Shown one piece after another: positions 43,857-52,486 of a DNA stretch of 64,000 nucleotides; position 1 is the stretch's first letter, and every line of letters begins with the position of its first letter. The DNA comes from Mariaggregatimicrobium sp964498785 (GTDB lineage Bacteria > Zhuqueibacterota > Zhuqueibacteria > Thermofontimicrobiales > Thiofontviventaceae): positions 1-64,000 of the forward strand of contig CAZCJL010000022.1 in NCBI GenBank assembly GCA_964498785.1. Reading direction: 5' to 3'. A model generated the notes under the pieces. The model was not told where the DNA came from, searched no databases, and saw only the letters and a list, made by a program, of their open reading frames with translations. The position numbers and the translations under genes were made by a program.

Positions 43857-46800
43857 GTGAAAAAAATTGTTTATATTTACATATTATTGTTCGTAGCAGG
43901 GGGAATGATAAATAGTCAGGCTCAGGATATTCCGATTAATCATCCTGAGCTGCAATGGTATACGATAGAAACAAAGCATTTTATGGTACATTACCATAAC
44001 GGCGCCGAACGTACAGGTAAACTTGTAGCAAAGATTGCAGAGGACATTTATCTGCCAATTACATCGCTTTATTTATACGAACCAGATGATAAAATTCATT
44101 TTATTATTCGGGATCATGACGATATATCAAATGGCGCTGCTTTTTACTATGATAATAAAGTTGAAATCTGGGCCACGCCGATGGATTTCATTCTCCGCGG
44201 TTCGCATAACTGGCTGCGGAATGTTGTGACCCACGAATTTACTCACATGATTTCGTTGGGCGCTGCCCGCAAAATGCCCCGTTCCATCCCTGCTGTTTAC
44301 ATGCAATATATCGGTTATGAACCGGAAAAAAATCCGTATGTTCTTTATGGATTTCCCAATGAAATTGTTTCTTATCCCATTGCGATGACCATTGTGCCGA
44401 TGTGGCTGGCGGAAGGAATGGCGCAATTTCAATTACCCGGCCTGAATTATGATCGATGGGACAGCCACCGGGATATGATTTTACGCGATGCGACATTGGA
44501 AGAAGAGTTGTTAGATCATAAAGAAATGACTGTTTTTGGAGATAAAAGCGTTCGCAATGAAAAATCATATAATCAGGGCTATTCGTTAACGCAATATATT
44601 GTGGATCAATATGGACTGGAGTCGCTGCGGAGAATCGTTCGGGAAATGAGAGCGCCGTTTCGGCTGACTGTGAATGGCGCGATTAAGAATGTTTTGAATA
44701 TCAGTGAAAAGCGATTATATAAAGACTGGAAAGAATATCTCGAAAAAATGTACGGCTATCGTACTGAACGTATCAGAACGACTCTTATCACAGGAAAGCT
44801 CGTTCACAGTGAAGGAAGCGCGGATATTTTCCCGATCTGGTCCCCGGATGGTAAACGATATGCTTTTCTCTCTAACGAAGGGGAAAAATCGATCAGCAAA
44901 ACCGCACTTTATATTCATGATACTGTATCTAAAAAGACCAAAAAAATTATGAATAGCGTGCAGCATTCAGTCAGTTGGTCGCCGGACGGGACCAAACTTG
45001 TTTATACAAAGCTTTCGAAACCGAACAAATATTTATCCCACTATCTGGACATTTATGCCTATGATGTAAAAAAAGAAAAAGAACGTCCCATCACTCGCTA
45101 CTATCGAGCGCAAAGCCCGGCCTGGTCTCCTGACGGAAAATCACTGGTTTTTGTGGTGACAAAAGACGGAACGCAAAATCTGGTGCAATTGAATCTTGCC
45201 ACCAAAAAGCTGGAATATCTTACTAAATTTAAAAATGGCGAGCAGATATTCACCCCGAGGTGGGCGCCAAACAGCAACGCAATTATTTTTTCACTGGCTG
45301 AGCGAACAAAGCGAAATATCGCACTGATTTCTAAAGATGGTCAGGATTTGATATACCTGGTCCGTGATAAAAACGATGCCCGCGATCCAATTTTCAGCCC
45401 CGATGGCAATCATATATATTTTAGTTGGGACAGAACTGGTATTTTCAATATTTATCAAATGGATAGCCGGGGCAAAAATATCAAGCAATTGACAAATGTT
45501 GTTGGCGGAGCGTTTATGCCTTCGGTAAATCAAAACGGGCAGTTACTTTATAGCGGATTTTCAAAACAAAAGTATAATATCTTTCAATTGGATAAACCGG
45601 AACCAATCGATCAGATAAAAACAGAGTACGTGGAATATCAATCCAATTTTCATCTGGCGTCGACCACATTACATGAAATTTTACCACTCAATGAAAATAA
45701 AACAGACATCACCACGCGCAATTATGATGATACAAAGATGCCGGATTATAAATCAAAACCCTATAGCAATTACTACTCAAAAATGGCATTCCTGCCACGG
45801 GTGATGATCGATTATAAAACTACCAAATTAGGAACGTATTTCTATTCCAGCGATGTGCTAAATAAATATTCCATATTCGGCGGCGTGGCGGCAAATAGTG
45901 ATTTTGATCTGGATGTGTTCGGCATTTTTGAATATAACAAGTTTTTCCCGACATTTTTTCTGGAAGGATATTATCAGATCCGGCATCATTCGCAAATGGA
46001 TTCCCTGATATTACAGGATGAGTACCTGGATTACCGTGATTATACAAAATTTTCTTACAAATATAATTTGATGGAAGTGGATTTTGGTTTGAAATCGTAT
46101 CTATTTAATGAGTTAAATAGAATTCGACTGGCGTTTATTTACAGCCGTTATAGTACTAAAGTTAAATATGACATCCTGAACCAGAAATCCACAGACGCGT
46201 ATACGTATTTTAAAGGACGAAATGTATCCTTAACGTATACGTTTACAAATTTTTTGGAGACGCCGTGGTTCACATCTGAAATCAATCCTGCAGGAAAGCG
46301 AAAAATAACGCTGCGTGTAAATCAGGAATATAACGCATTTATCGATAGTTTCAAAGTCACGGAATTTGGCACCTGGGGCGAAGTGTATGAAAATTATAAT
46401 TACACCAAACTCGAGTTGGACTGGAATGAATATATCGGATTGTTTGCTAACGGTAAACATGCTTTAAATTTGCAGTTAATTGGCGGCGCGATTTTGAGTC
46501 CGGTGCATGAGTTCTTCAACTTTTATTCAGGCGGATTACTGGGATTGCGCGGTTATCCCTATTACAGCATCGAAGGACGTAAACAGATGGTCGGTCGGGC
46601 GACCTATCGGTTCCCCCTGTTCGATCATTTGAATTTCAGGTTGTTCCATCTTTACTTTGATAAACTTTACGCCGGCGTTTTTTACGATGTTGGAAATGCC
46701 TTTGATGAAGATAAAGTTGATTTTTCTCAATTTAAGCGAAACTATGGTTTTGAGCTACGGTTGAATTTATTTTCTTTTTATTCTTTTCCAACCCGTGTTT

Positions 46801-46922
46801 TCTTTAACGCTGCGTATGGACTGGATGATCATATAAAATTCGAAAATGATTCAAAAATCCGATTGCAATACGGAAAAGAATGGCGTTATTATTTTGGGAT
46901 TACATTCGGATATTTTAATTAA
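43857..46922 (+). CDS. Gluzincin-like peptidase, TolB-type propeller and outer-membrane barrel fusion
   Basis: A 1021-residue protein. GTG 43857 follows AAGGTG at good spacing and opens the signal peptide; ATG 43824 is the alternative. Residues about 30-310: a metallopeptidase region with VVTHEFTHMISL (HExxH) and WLAEGMAQF, whose Glu fits the third zinc ligand. Residues about 320-600: repeated WSPDGK-type blades (FPIWSPDGKRYAF, PAWSPDGKSLVF, FSPDGNHIYFSW) of a TolB-like propeller. Residues about 650-1021: beta-rich, ending with GGLLGLRGYPYYSIEGRKQM and AGVFYDVGNAFDE, typical of D15/BamA-like surface antigen barrels. The combination suggests a peptidase and propeller hung on an outer-membrane barrel, on the periplasmic side or outside. 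The function is unknown. Confidence 0.8.
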   Translation: MKKIVYIYILLFVAGGMINSQAQDIPINHPELQWYTIETKHFMVHYHNGAERTGKLVAKIAEDIYLPITSLYLYEPDDKIHFIIRDHDDISNGAAFYYDNKVEIWATPMDFILRGSHNWLRNVVTHEFTHMISLGAARKMPRSIPAVYMQYIGYEPEKNPYVLYGFPNEIVSYPIAMTIVPMWLAEGMAQFQLPGLNYDRWDSHRDMILRDATLEEELLDHKEMTVFGDKSVRNEKSYNQGYSLTQYIVDQYGLESLRRIVREMRAPFRLTVNGAIKNVLNISEKRLYKDWKEYLEKMYGYRTERIRTTLITGKLVHSEGSADIFPIWSPDGKRYAFLSNEGEKSISKTALYIHDTVSKKTKKIMNSVQHSVSWSPDGTKLVYTKLSKPNKYLSHYLDIYAYDVKKEKERPITRYYRAQSPAWSPDGKSLVFVVTKDGTQNLVQLNLATKKLEYLTKFKNGEQIFTPRWAPNSNAIIFSLAERTKRNIALISKDGQDLIYLVRDKNDARDPIFSPDGNHIYFSWDRTGIFNIYQMDSRGKNIKQLTNVVGGAFMPSVNQNGQLLYSGFSKQKYNIFQLDKPEPIDQIKTEYVEYQSNFHLASTTLHEILPLNENKTDITTRNYDDTKMPDYKSKPYSNYYSKMAFLPRVMIDYKTTKLGTYFYSSDVLNKYSIFGGVAANSDFDLDVFGIFEYNKFFPTFFLEGYYQIRHHSQMDSLILQDEYLDYRDYTKFSYKYNLMEVDFGLKSYLFNELNRIRLAFIYSRYSTKVKYDILNQKSTDAYTYFKGRNVSLTYTFTNFLETPWFTSEINPAGKRKITLRVNQEYNAFIDSFKVTEFGTWGEVYENYNYTKLELDWNEYIGLFANGKHALNLQLIGGAILSPVHEFFNFYSGGLLGLRGYPYYSIEGRKQMVGRATYRFPLFDHLNFRLFHLYFDKLYAGVFYDVGNAFDEDKVDFSQFKRNYGFELRLNLFSFYSFPTRVFFNAAYGLDDHIKFENDSKIRLQYGKEWRYYFGITFGYFN

Positions 46923-46949
46923 TTGGAACGGAGTGCAACGCTTTTGAAC

Positions 46950-47260
46950 GTGTCCAGGAATTACCCTTGCGACGGTTTTTCAAAACGGGACAAGCTGTAT
47001 GATATAAATTCAAGTAATTATCTTTATTTTGTGTTATTTTAGAACCTTCGCAAAGGTTTTTCCAATGAAAGCAAAGTTCCTGGACACGCTGTTTATGCGT
47101 TGCATGCAGCCTATAAACAGCTTGTCCACGAACTACCCTTGCGAAGGTTATTAAAATAGACTGGTCTGTATATTGATAAAATTTCAATGAATTATCTATA
47201 TATTGTATAGATGCAAACCTTCGCAAGGGTTTGTCCGGCAATTATCGAGTTCCTGGACAC
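46950..47260. repeat. Tandem pair of 173-bp palindromic elements
   Basis: Copy 1 runs about 46950-47087, copy 2 about 47123-47260; matching landmarks are exactly 173 bp apart. Each has an outer arm (GTGTCCAGGAA / TTCCTGGACAC in copy 1) and an inner arm (ACCCTTGCGAAGGTT / AACCTTCGCAAGGGT, a perfect 15-bp match in copy 2, two mismatches in copy 1). The arms are conserved while the AT-rich centres differ. A further inverted repeat, GCTGTTTAT/ATAAACAGC (47088-47096 with 47113-47121), joins the copies. The pair fills most of the 431-bp gap. No coding sequence is evident. Confidence 0.85.
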
Positions 47261-47353
47261 GCTGTAAAGGGGCTGCACTTCGGATTCTATGCGACGAAAA
47301 TTAACAAACTTGATGTTTTTTTTAAATAAATTAATATTGAAAGGGAGCAGGGA

Positions 47354-48172
47354 ATGAAAAAATATTTAATTGTACTTATTTCAATTCTCTTGATAAGTCC
47401 AATGATTCTGGCAAAGGAATCGGCAACAAGCAATAGTCCATATCTGGAATTTTCACCGATGTCAAAAATGCGCACAGAAGCACAAATGGCTTATCAACAA
47501 CAATCGACTGAAAGAGATACTGCAGCCCTGATTGCGTTACATAGTCATCCTGATTATATTTTACCGAAAAAAGTGTTGTTGTTTTCTGCAATAATTCCCG
47601 GTGCTGGTGAGTTGTATTGTGGTTCCTATCTGAAAAGCGCGTTGTTTTTCGGTATCGAAGTCGGCGCATGGGTGATGTACGCCAGTTACAATAAAAAGGG
47701 GAATGAGAAGGAAGAGGAATATGAAGCCTTCGCAAACGAATATTGGAGCGAGAGCAGGTGGAGTAGTTGGTTTGAAGGGCTGACCGATGAGGAACAAAAC
47801 GTTTTTTCGCACGATTTACCAGAGACAAAAACACAGCAATACTATGAAATGATCGGAAAATACAATCAGTTTTTAGTCGGTTGGGATGGTGTTCCATTTG
47901 GTTTGAGCAGTCGGGAAATTCAAGATCCTGCAAATACCTCTCCTTTACGTGAGGAATACATGGATATGCGGGATGAGAGCAATAAGCTATTCAAGCGAGC
48001 GACCACAGGTATTTATATTGCCATGTTTAACCATGTGCTAAGCGCCATCGATGCTGCGTGGACTGCTTATCAGCATAATAACAAATTGGTTATTCAAACA
48101 TCCTTGCGAATTGAAAATAAACATTTTAATTACGAAAATCATCCGATGCTTTCATTAAGACTTAAGTGGTAA
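47354..48172 (+). CDS. Exported DUF5683-like protein, first of a tandem pair
   Basis: A 272-residue protein with a signal peptide (ends near MILA). The recognisable core is LLFSAIIPGAGELYCGSYLKSALFFGIEVGAW near residues 76-107, a Gly/Pro-rich hydrophobic hairpin typical of DUF5683-like small membrane proteins, and a second hydrophobic helix GIYIAMFNHVLSAIDAAWTAY near residue 220. AAGGGAGCAGGG precedes the ATG. The next gene, 5 bp after the stop, encodes a paralogue with the same core. Function unknown; inner- or outer-membrane association is likely. Confidence 0.65.
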   Translation: MKKYLIVLISILLISPMILAKESATSNSPYLEFSPMSKMRTEAQMAYQQQSTERDTAALIALHSHPDYILPKKVLLFSAIIPGAGELYCGSYLKSALFFGIEVGAWVMYASYNKKGNEKEEEYEAFANEYWSESRWSSWFEGLTDEEQNVFSHDLPETKTQQYYEMIGKYNQFLVGWDGVPFGLSSREIQDPANTSPLREEYMDMRDESNKLFKRATTGIYIAMFNHVLSAIDAAWTAYQHNNKLVIQTSLRIENKHFNYENHPMLSLRLKW

Positions 48173-48177
48173 CCAGA

Positions 48178-48972
48178 ATGATATTAACAATATATCAAAG
48201 AATTTTAGCGCTGATCTTTGTTGCAGTCCCTTTAACAGTGCTTGCAGAAACTCCGTTAACCGGTGTTAAAATCAACAATCCGGACGATGTACGGTTGGCA
48301 CTGAAATATCCTGCTTTAACGAATAAGGATAATGTGATGCAGGAATCGAAGACGCGCTCGAAAATAATGCAACAAACATCTCAGGATCCGAGATTTAAAG
48401 AAAAAGGAAAAGCATTTTTATTTTCTTTGTTGTTACCAGGCGCCGGAGAGTATTACGTTGGTAATAAAAAAATGGCAAAAGCCTTTTTCTTCACAGAAAT
48501 GATTTTATGGGCTGGCGCTATTTCGTTTGATTCTTATAGTAATTGGAAACGGGACGATATGTACGTCTACGCGGCGACACATGCTGGCGCTCAGGCAGCA
48601 GATAAGCCTGCTCAATATTTCGTTGATATTGGTAATTATAACAATATCCATGAATATAATGATGCAAAACAACGGCAGCGCGAATTTTACAAAGTTTATT
48701 CCGAGGACGAATATTACTGGAACTGGGATAGTCCGCAGAACCGCGATAAGTTCGAAAAAATGCGCATTTCCAGTGATCGCGCACATAATCGGACGATATT
48801 CGCCATCGGCGGGATAATTGCAAATCATTTGGTAAGTGCGATCGATGCTGTCTGGCAATCGCATCGCTATAACAAACGGATTAAAAATGAGCAGAATCTG
48901 GAAAGCATGAGGCTGCGGTTTGATGCGCATCCGGCAGGATATTTTGCAATGACCCTGGAAAAGCGATTTTAG
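48178..48972 (+). CDS. Exported DUF5683-like protein, second of a tandem pair
   Basis: A 264-residue paralogue of the preceding protein, with signal peptide and the core LFSLLLPGAGEYYVGNKKMAKAFFFTEMILWAGA, then IFAIGGIIANHLVSAIDAVW. ATG 48178 is chosen over an upstream in-frame GTG that overlaps the previous gene. The shared motif PGAGE-Y-G and SAIDA-W shows a duplication followed by strong divergence. Function unknown; the two may form a hetero-oligomer. Confidence 0.62.
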   Translation: MILTIYQRILALIFVAVPLTVLAETPLTGVKINNPDDVRLALKYPALTNKDNVMQESKTRSKIMQQTSQDPRFKEKGKAFLFSLLLPGAGEYYVGNKKMAKAFFFTEMILWAGAISFDSYSNWKRDDMYVYAATHAGAQAADKPAQYFVDIGNYNNIHEYNDAKQRQREFYKVYSEDEYYWNWDSPQNRDKFEKMRISSDRAHNRTIFAIGGIIANHLVSAIDAVWQSHRYNKRIKNEQNLESMRLRFDAHPAGYFAMTLEKRF

Positions 48973-49040
48973 AAATTGGAACTAATTGTATAACATCGAA
49001 ATTTCTAAAAGAAACAATAGTACTAAAAAATTAAATTCTT

Positions 49041-49323
49041 TTGTCCGCGAAATACATAAAAAAATATGAAATTTAACCTGCATTATTCACAAAACGTGCC
49101 ACAGAAGCACCGAGGCCACAGAGAAACAACAACTTGTGTGCATATTGCTTTTTAACCTGAGTTAAGACAAATACGAGTTGCTATTGTTTGCGTAACGTTT
49201 GAAAATAAAAACTCGGTATACTGTGAGCCTCTGTGGCTATGAATTTTTCAGGTTAAAAAACAAAAACCATTATTCATATATTTTCGTGTGTTTCGTGGGA
49301 GAGTTTTAGTTAATAATTTTTAT
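49041..49323. repeat. Imperfect inverted repeat of extragenic elements
   Basis: The left part (about 49041-49130) reads CGAAATACATAAAAAAATAT, then TTAACCTG, then CCACAGAAGCACCGAGGCC. The right part, read on the minus strand (about 49323-49205), has CCCACGAAACACACGAAAAT, TTAACCTG and CCACAGAGGCTCACAG in the same order. A third copy lies at 60156-60225. Together they fill the 396-bp gap; no gene is visible there. Confidence 0.55.
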
Positions 49324-49345
49324 TTTAGAATGTCGTGTAACATAG

Positions 49346-49370
49346 AAACCCGAGTAAAATCGGGTTTTTT
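49346..49370 (+). terminator. Rho-independent terminator for the plus-strand pair
   Basis: AAACCCGA/TCGGGTTT (49346-49353 with 49360-49367) followed by TTT. It touches the stop codon of the convergent minus-strand gene and may also mark that gene's 3' end, although that side lacks a T-run. Confidence 0.65.
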
Positions 49371-50865
49371 ATTGTGGCATTTTGTTTAGTAAATTCATCA
49401 GAATCCCGAGGCTTTCTTCTGTGACGTTCAGGTAGCCTTTTTCATAAGAATCCTGCGCGATTTCATATATTTTTTTGATTTCATTAAACAGCAATCGGAA
49501 TCTCAAATCCATATTTTGCCGGGCGCCGATTTCATCAATCTGCTGTCCGGTTTTTTCGAGCCGACGTTCGATGCGTTTGGCCTCTGGTTTAAATGACGCA
49601 GGCTCGGTAACCAACCGTTCGGCGACAAATGCCATCCGATTTGAATTGGCGATTGCAGCCAGCGCTAATTGATTTCTTCGGCGTTGCATCAAAAAATTAG
49701 CTCTTTCTATCGCTGCACGGGCAAGATTAAGCATGTACTGCGCTTCGTCATTTCCGCTCTCATTCACCATTTTTCCGATTTCTTCAATTAGCAGATCCAG
49801 TTTTCTTAACTCGTCTGATAAGCTGCTGACGCCATTTAGGCGATTTCTGCGGTTCGCTATTTGTAATGCCCGTTCCAACAATCGTTGTCCCATCTGCACA
49901 TTAAACCGGGCTTTTTCTACCTGGTTATCTTCCAATGCCTCGTGCGCATTCTGCTGATACGTCGAAAGTTGACTCAATAAAAAACTAACTCGTTTATTGT
50001 TTAGCAGATTGTTCGCAGCAACTTTTTCAGTTACATTTTCAATCATTTCATCCAGCCGCACCAGATCTTCATAAATAGTGATTTCAGATTTTTGACCGCT
50101 CCCATTGGCAATATCAATAATTCGTAATAGCAGCCGCGTGACCTGGCGATATTGATCAATCGCTTGTGAAAAATTATTATTATCAATAAGTTGACGGATT
50201 TTTTGCAATCGCTTTTCAGCCTGTTGAAATAGTTTTAATGCTGTTGGATTTTTGTTCATATCAACAGCGTCTTTTGCTTTTTGTCGTAATTGCACAATCC
50301 GGCTTTCCGCTTCGATGACTTTTTGACGAATATTTTGATCCTGATTTTTCGCAGTTTCAATCGCCTGATTAGCTATGAAAATTCCCAGCCGGACGTGTTC
50401 CAGTGCGAGTTGGTAATGGTTTTTTTTAATCGCAGCAGTAACCTTCGCATCATGCTCCCTGGCTTTGCGCAACGACTGCTCGGCCTTGCGGTTCCCGCTG
50501 TCTGTTACAAGTTTTTCTGCAAACAATAGCAGTTCTTTTAATTTCTTTCGTTGTGACTGGATCGGGTTCATCAGGATAAGCTGAACTGCATTTAGAATTA
50601 ATCGATTTGCGCTATCCAGTTGACGGTTCGCCATAAAATATTTTTGATTCTCATATAGACTTCGTGCATTTTGGAGTAGTTTCTCGGCCTCGTTCAATAA
50701 CTCTCTGGCATTTGGATTGGGAAAGGATAATTGTACATCTCGAGCAAACTCTAATCTATCAGAAATTATCGTGTCTTTTCTTTTTAATTCTGCTTCGGAC
50801 TGTGCAAATAGATTGCTCGAAAAGAAAATTATTAAGAGAAATATGTATGTTAAATATTTTATCAT
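49369..50865 (-). CDS. Secreted all-helical repeat protein of unknown function
   Basis: A 498-residue protein. ATG 50865 is preceded by AAGGA and opens a signal peptide (MIKYLTYIFLLIIFFSSNLFAQ); a frame start 12 bases earlier overlaps that RBS. The mature protein is almost wholly helical, rich in Leu, Ala, Arg and Gln, with repeats of roughly 75-80 residues whose shared feature is a pair of helices: RRNQLALAAIANSNRMAFVA, NNFSQAIDQYRQVTRLL, KKNHYQLALEHVRLGIFIA. This recalls TPR-like or spectrin-like solenoids. No catalytic motif and no family name that I recognise. Periplasmic location is likely. Confidence 0.65.
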   Translation of the reverse strand: MIKYLTYIFLLIIFFSSNLFAQSEAELKRKDTIISDRLEFARDVQLSFPNPNARELLNEAEKLLQNARSLYENQKYFMANRQLDSANRLILNAVQLILMNPIQSQRKKLKELLLFAEKLVTDSGNRKAEQSLRKAREHDAKVTAAIKKNHYQLALEHVRLGIFIANQAIETAKNQDQNIRQKVIEAESRIVQLRQKAKDAVDMNKNPTALKLFQQAEKRLQKIRQLIDNNNFSQAIDQYRQVTRLLLRIIDIANGSGQKSEITIYEDLVRLDEMIENVTEKVAANNLLNNKRVSFLLSQLSTYQQNAHEALEDNQVEKARFNVQMGQRLLERALQIANRRNRLNGVSSLSDELRKLDLLIEEIGKMVNESGNDEAQYMLNLARAAIERANFLMQRRRNQLALAAIANSNRMAFVAERLVTEPASFKPEAKRIERRLEKTGQQIDEIGARQNMDLRFRLLFNEIKKIYEIAQDSYEKGYLNVTEESLGILMNLLNKMPQ

Positions 50866-51165
50866 TTTATCCTTCATGAAAATACTGCTGTTGCATACGC
50901 AAAAGATATGCCACCTTATATTATTACATACTCGAATGGTTTAATATAAATATTATCAATCAATTGAATAAAAGAAGCAAGTCAAATAATTTATGATTTC
51001 TGGATTAAAATGTACCTTCAAGTACAGGTCGTTTGTACACCTAAGGACATTTTTTGTTATAATTATAAGACAATGTTGCAATGCTAAAATAATTCATTAA
51101 ATGACTCAATATTTTAACAGAATATGACGATTGTTAAAATAGAGAAAAAAAGAGCTATTTAACAA

Positions 51166-52467
51166 ATGAAAATAGGAAAACGAATATATCAGGCTTTATT
51201 CCTGGCGTCTATTGTAACATTCGCGTGTACTCCGCTGATGAATATGCAGGAAATGGTTTCTAAAAATTCTAAACAACAGAATCAGAAACATCATATTCAG
51301 CCGCGCTTCGCGCATCTGGCTATTGAAAATAAATCCAGACACGAGATTAATGTTGTCCGGGACTTTTACGTTATTAGTAAAGGTAGTTTCTGTCAGTTAG
51401 TCATCAAAATGAGTGAATTGCCACATTTTCGAGCGAACACACTGGGGAAACCAAACCGTCTTTATGTGGATCTATCGAATACGATTATAAAGCCAGCGAA
51501 ACAAATACGCACCATAAATGACGGATTTATTAAACAGATTCGCACCGGGCAATTTAACGTTTCAACAGCCAGAATTGTGCTTGACACAAATGAGAAAGTC
51601 GGCTATGAAATCTACAAAGATAATACTAACAAAGAACTGGTTATCGAATTTTTCCCAGAGGCATTCAGCGTTTACAAATCAAACGAAAAAAATAACAGAG
51701 TTGACCGTAGTTTCTCAACCAATAATAGCACATTTTTAAATAAAAATCAAACAATAAATCAAAATTTAGCAGCAACCCTTGTTCAGGAATTAGGTTTAAA
51801 GATTAAAACAATTATTATTGATCCGGGCCACGGAGGAAAAGATCCCGGCGCTGTTGGGCCAGGTGGTATTTATGAAAAAAACCTGACACTTGATATTGCT
51901 CTTAAATTAAAACGTTTGTTAGAACATGATGGTAATTTTAATGTTCTGTTAACTCGCGAAAATGACGTTTTTATTCCCCTGGAGGAGCGAACAGCGTTCG
52001 CAAATAGACACAATGGTGATTTGTTTATCAGTATTCATGTAAATTCTCATTCGTATTCCGATCGATCCGGGATTGAAACATATTATCTGGCATTGGCCAG
52101 AGATGATGATTCACGGGCAGTGGCAGCTTATGAAAATCGATTTGCTCAAACAAAATTAAATAATTTAGAGGATATCATCCAAAATATTATGAAAAATTCA
52201 AAAGTTGAAGAAAGCGTTCATTTTGCGAAAATTATCCAGCAGAATTTAATTCACAAAACCAAACAAATGGATCGCGGTGTGAAAACTGCCGGGTTCTTCG
52301 TACTTATCGGAGCAAAAATGCCATCTATTCTCACTGAAGTTGGGTTTGTTTCAAACCATTCGGACATACAGTTGCTTAAAAAGGAGAAATATCGAGTCAT
52401 TATTGCACAAGCACTGTTCGAGGGAATAGTAAGATATCAAAATCGTCTGGTTACATATAACAGGTAA
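51166..52467 (+). CDS. N-acetylmuramoyl-L-alanine amidase with AMIN domain
   Basis: A 433-residue protein with a lipobox-like Cys (VTFAC) after a short hydrophobic leader. Residues about 60-165 match an AMIN domain (KPNRLYVDLSNTI, IRTGQFNVSTARIVLDTNEK), which targets peptidoglycan or septal sites. Residues about 215-425 are an Amidase_3 domain with IIIDPGHGGKDPGAVGPGG (zinc His), EKNLTLDIALKL (zinc Glu), DLFISIHVNSH (zinc His) and SILTEVGFVSN (catalytic Glu). It cuts the bond between MurNAc and the stem peptide during cell separation. It starts without an obvious RBS. The gene converges with the selD fusion, 19 bp apart. Confidence 0.94.
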   Translation: MKIGKRIYQALFLASIVTFACTPLMNMQEMVSKNSKQQNQKHHIQPRFAHLAIENKSRHEINVVRDFYVISKGSFCQLVIKMSELPHFRANTLGKPNRLYVDLSNTIIKPAKQIRTINDGFIKQIRTGQFNVSTARIVLDTNEKVGYEIYKDNTNKELVIEFFPEAFSVYKSNEKNNRVDRSFSTNNSTFLNKNQTINQNLAATLVQELGLKIKTIIIDPGHGGKDPGAVGPGGIYEKNLTLDIALKLKRLLEHDGNFNVLLTRENDVFIPLEERTAFANRHNGDLFISIHVNSHSYSDRSGIETYYLALARDDDSRAVAAYENRFAQTKLNNLEDIIQNIMKNSKVEESVHFAKIIQQNLIHKTKQMDRGVKTAGFFVLIGAKMPSILTEVGFVSNHSDIQLLKKEKYRVIIAQALFEGIVRYQNRLVTYNR

Positions 52468-52486
52468 TGGTAAATTTCTTGTAACG

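Noticed and set aside
46950..47260. CRISPR-like array
   Set aside because: Only two units, each with long internal palindromes and a 173-bp period; no short identical repeats and no cas genes.
51010..51040. GTAC-containing inverted repeats upstream of the amidase as an operator
   Set aside because: Stems are only 4-5 bp in AT-rich sequence; too weak to support.
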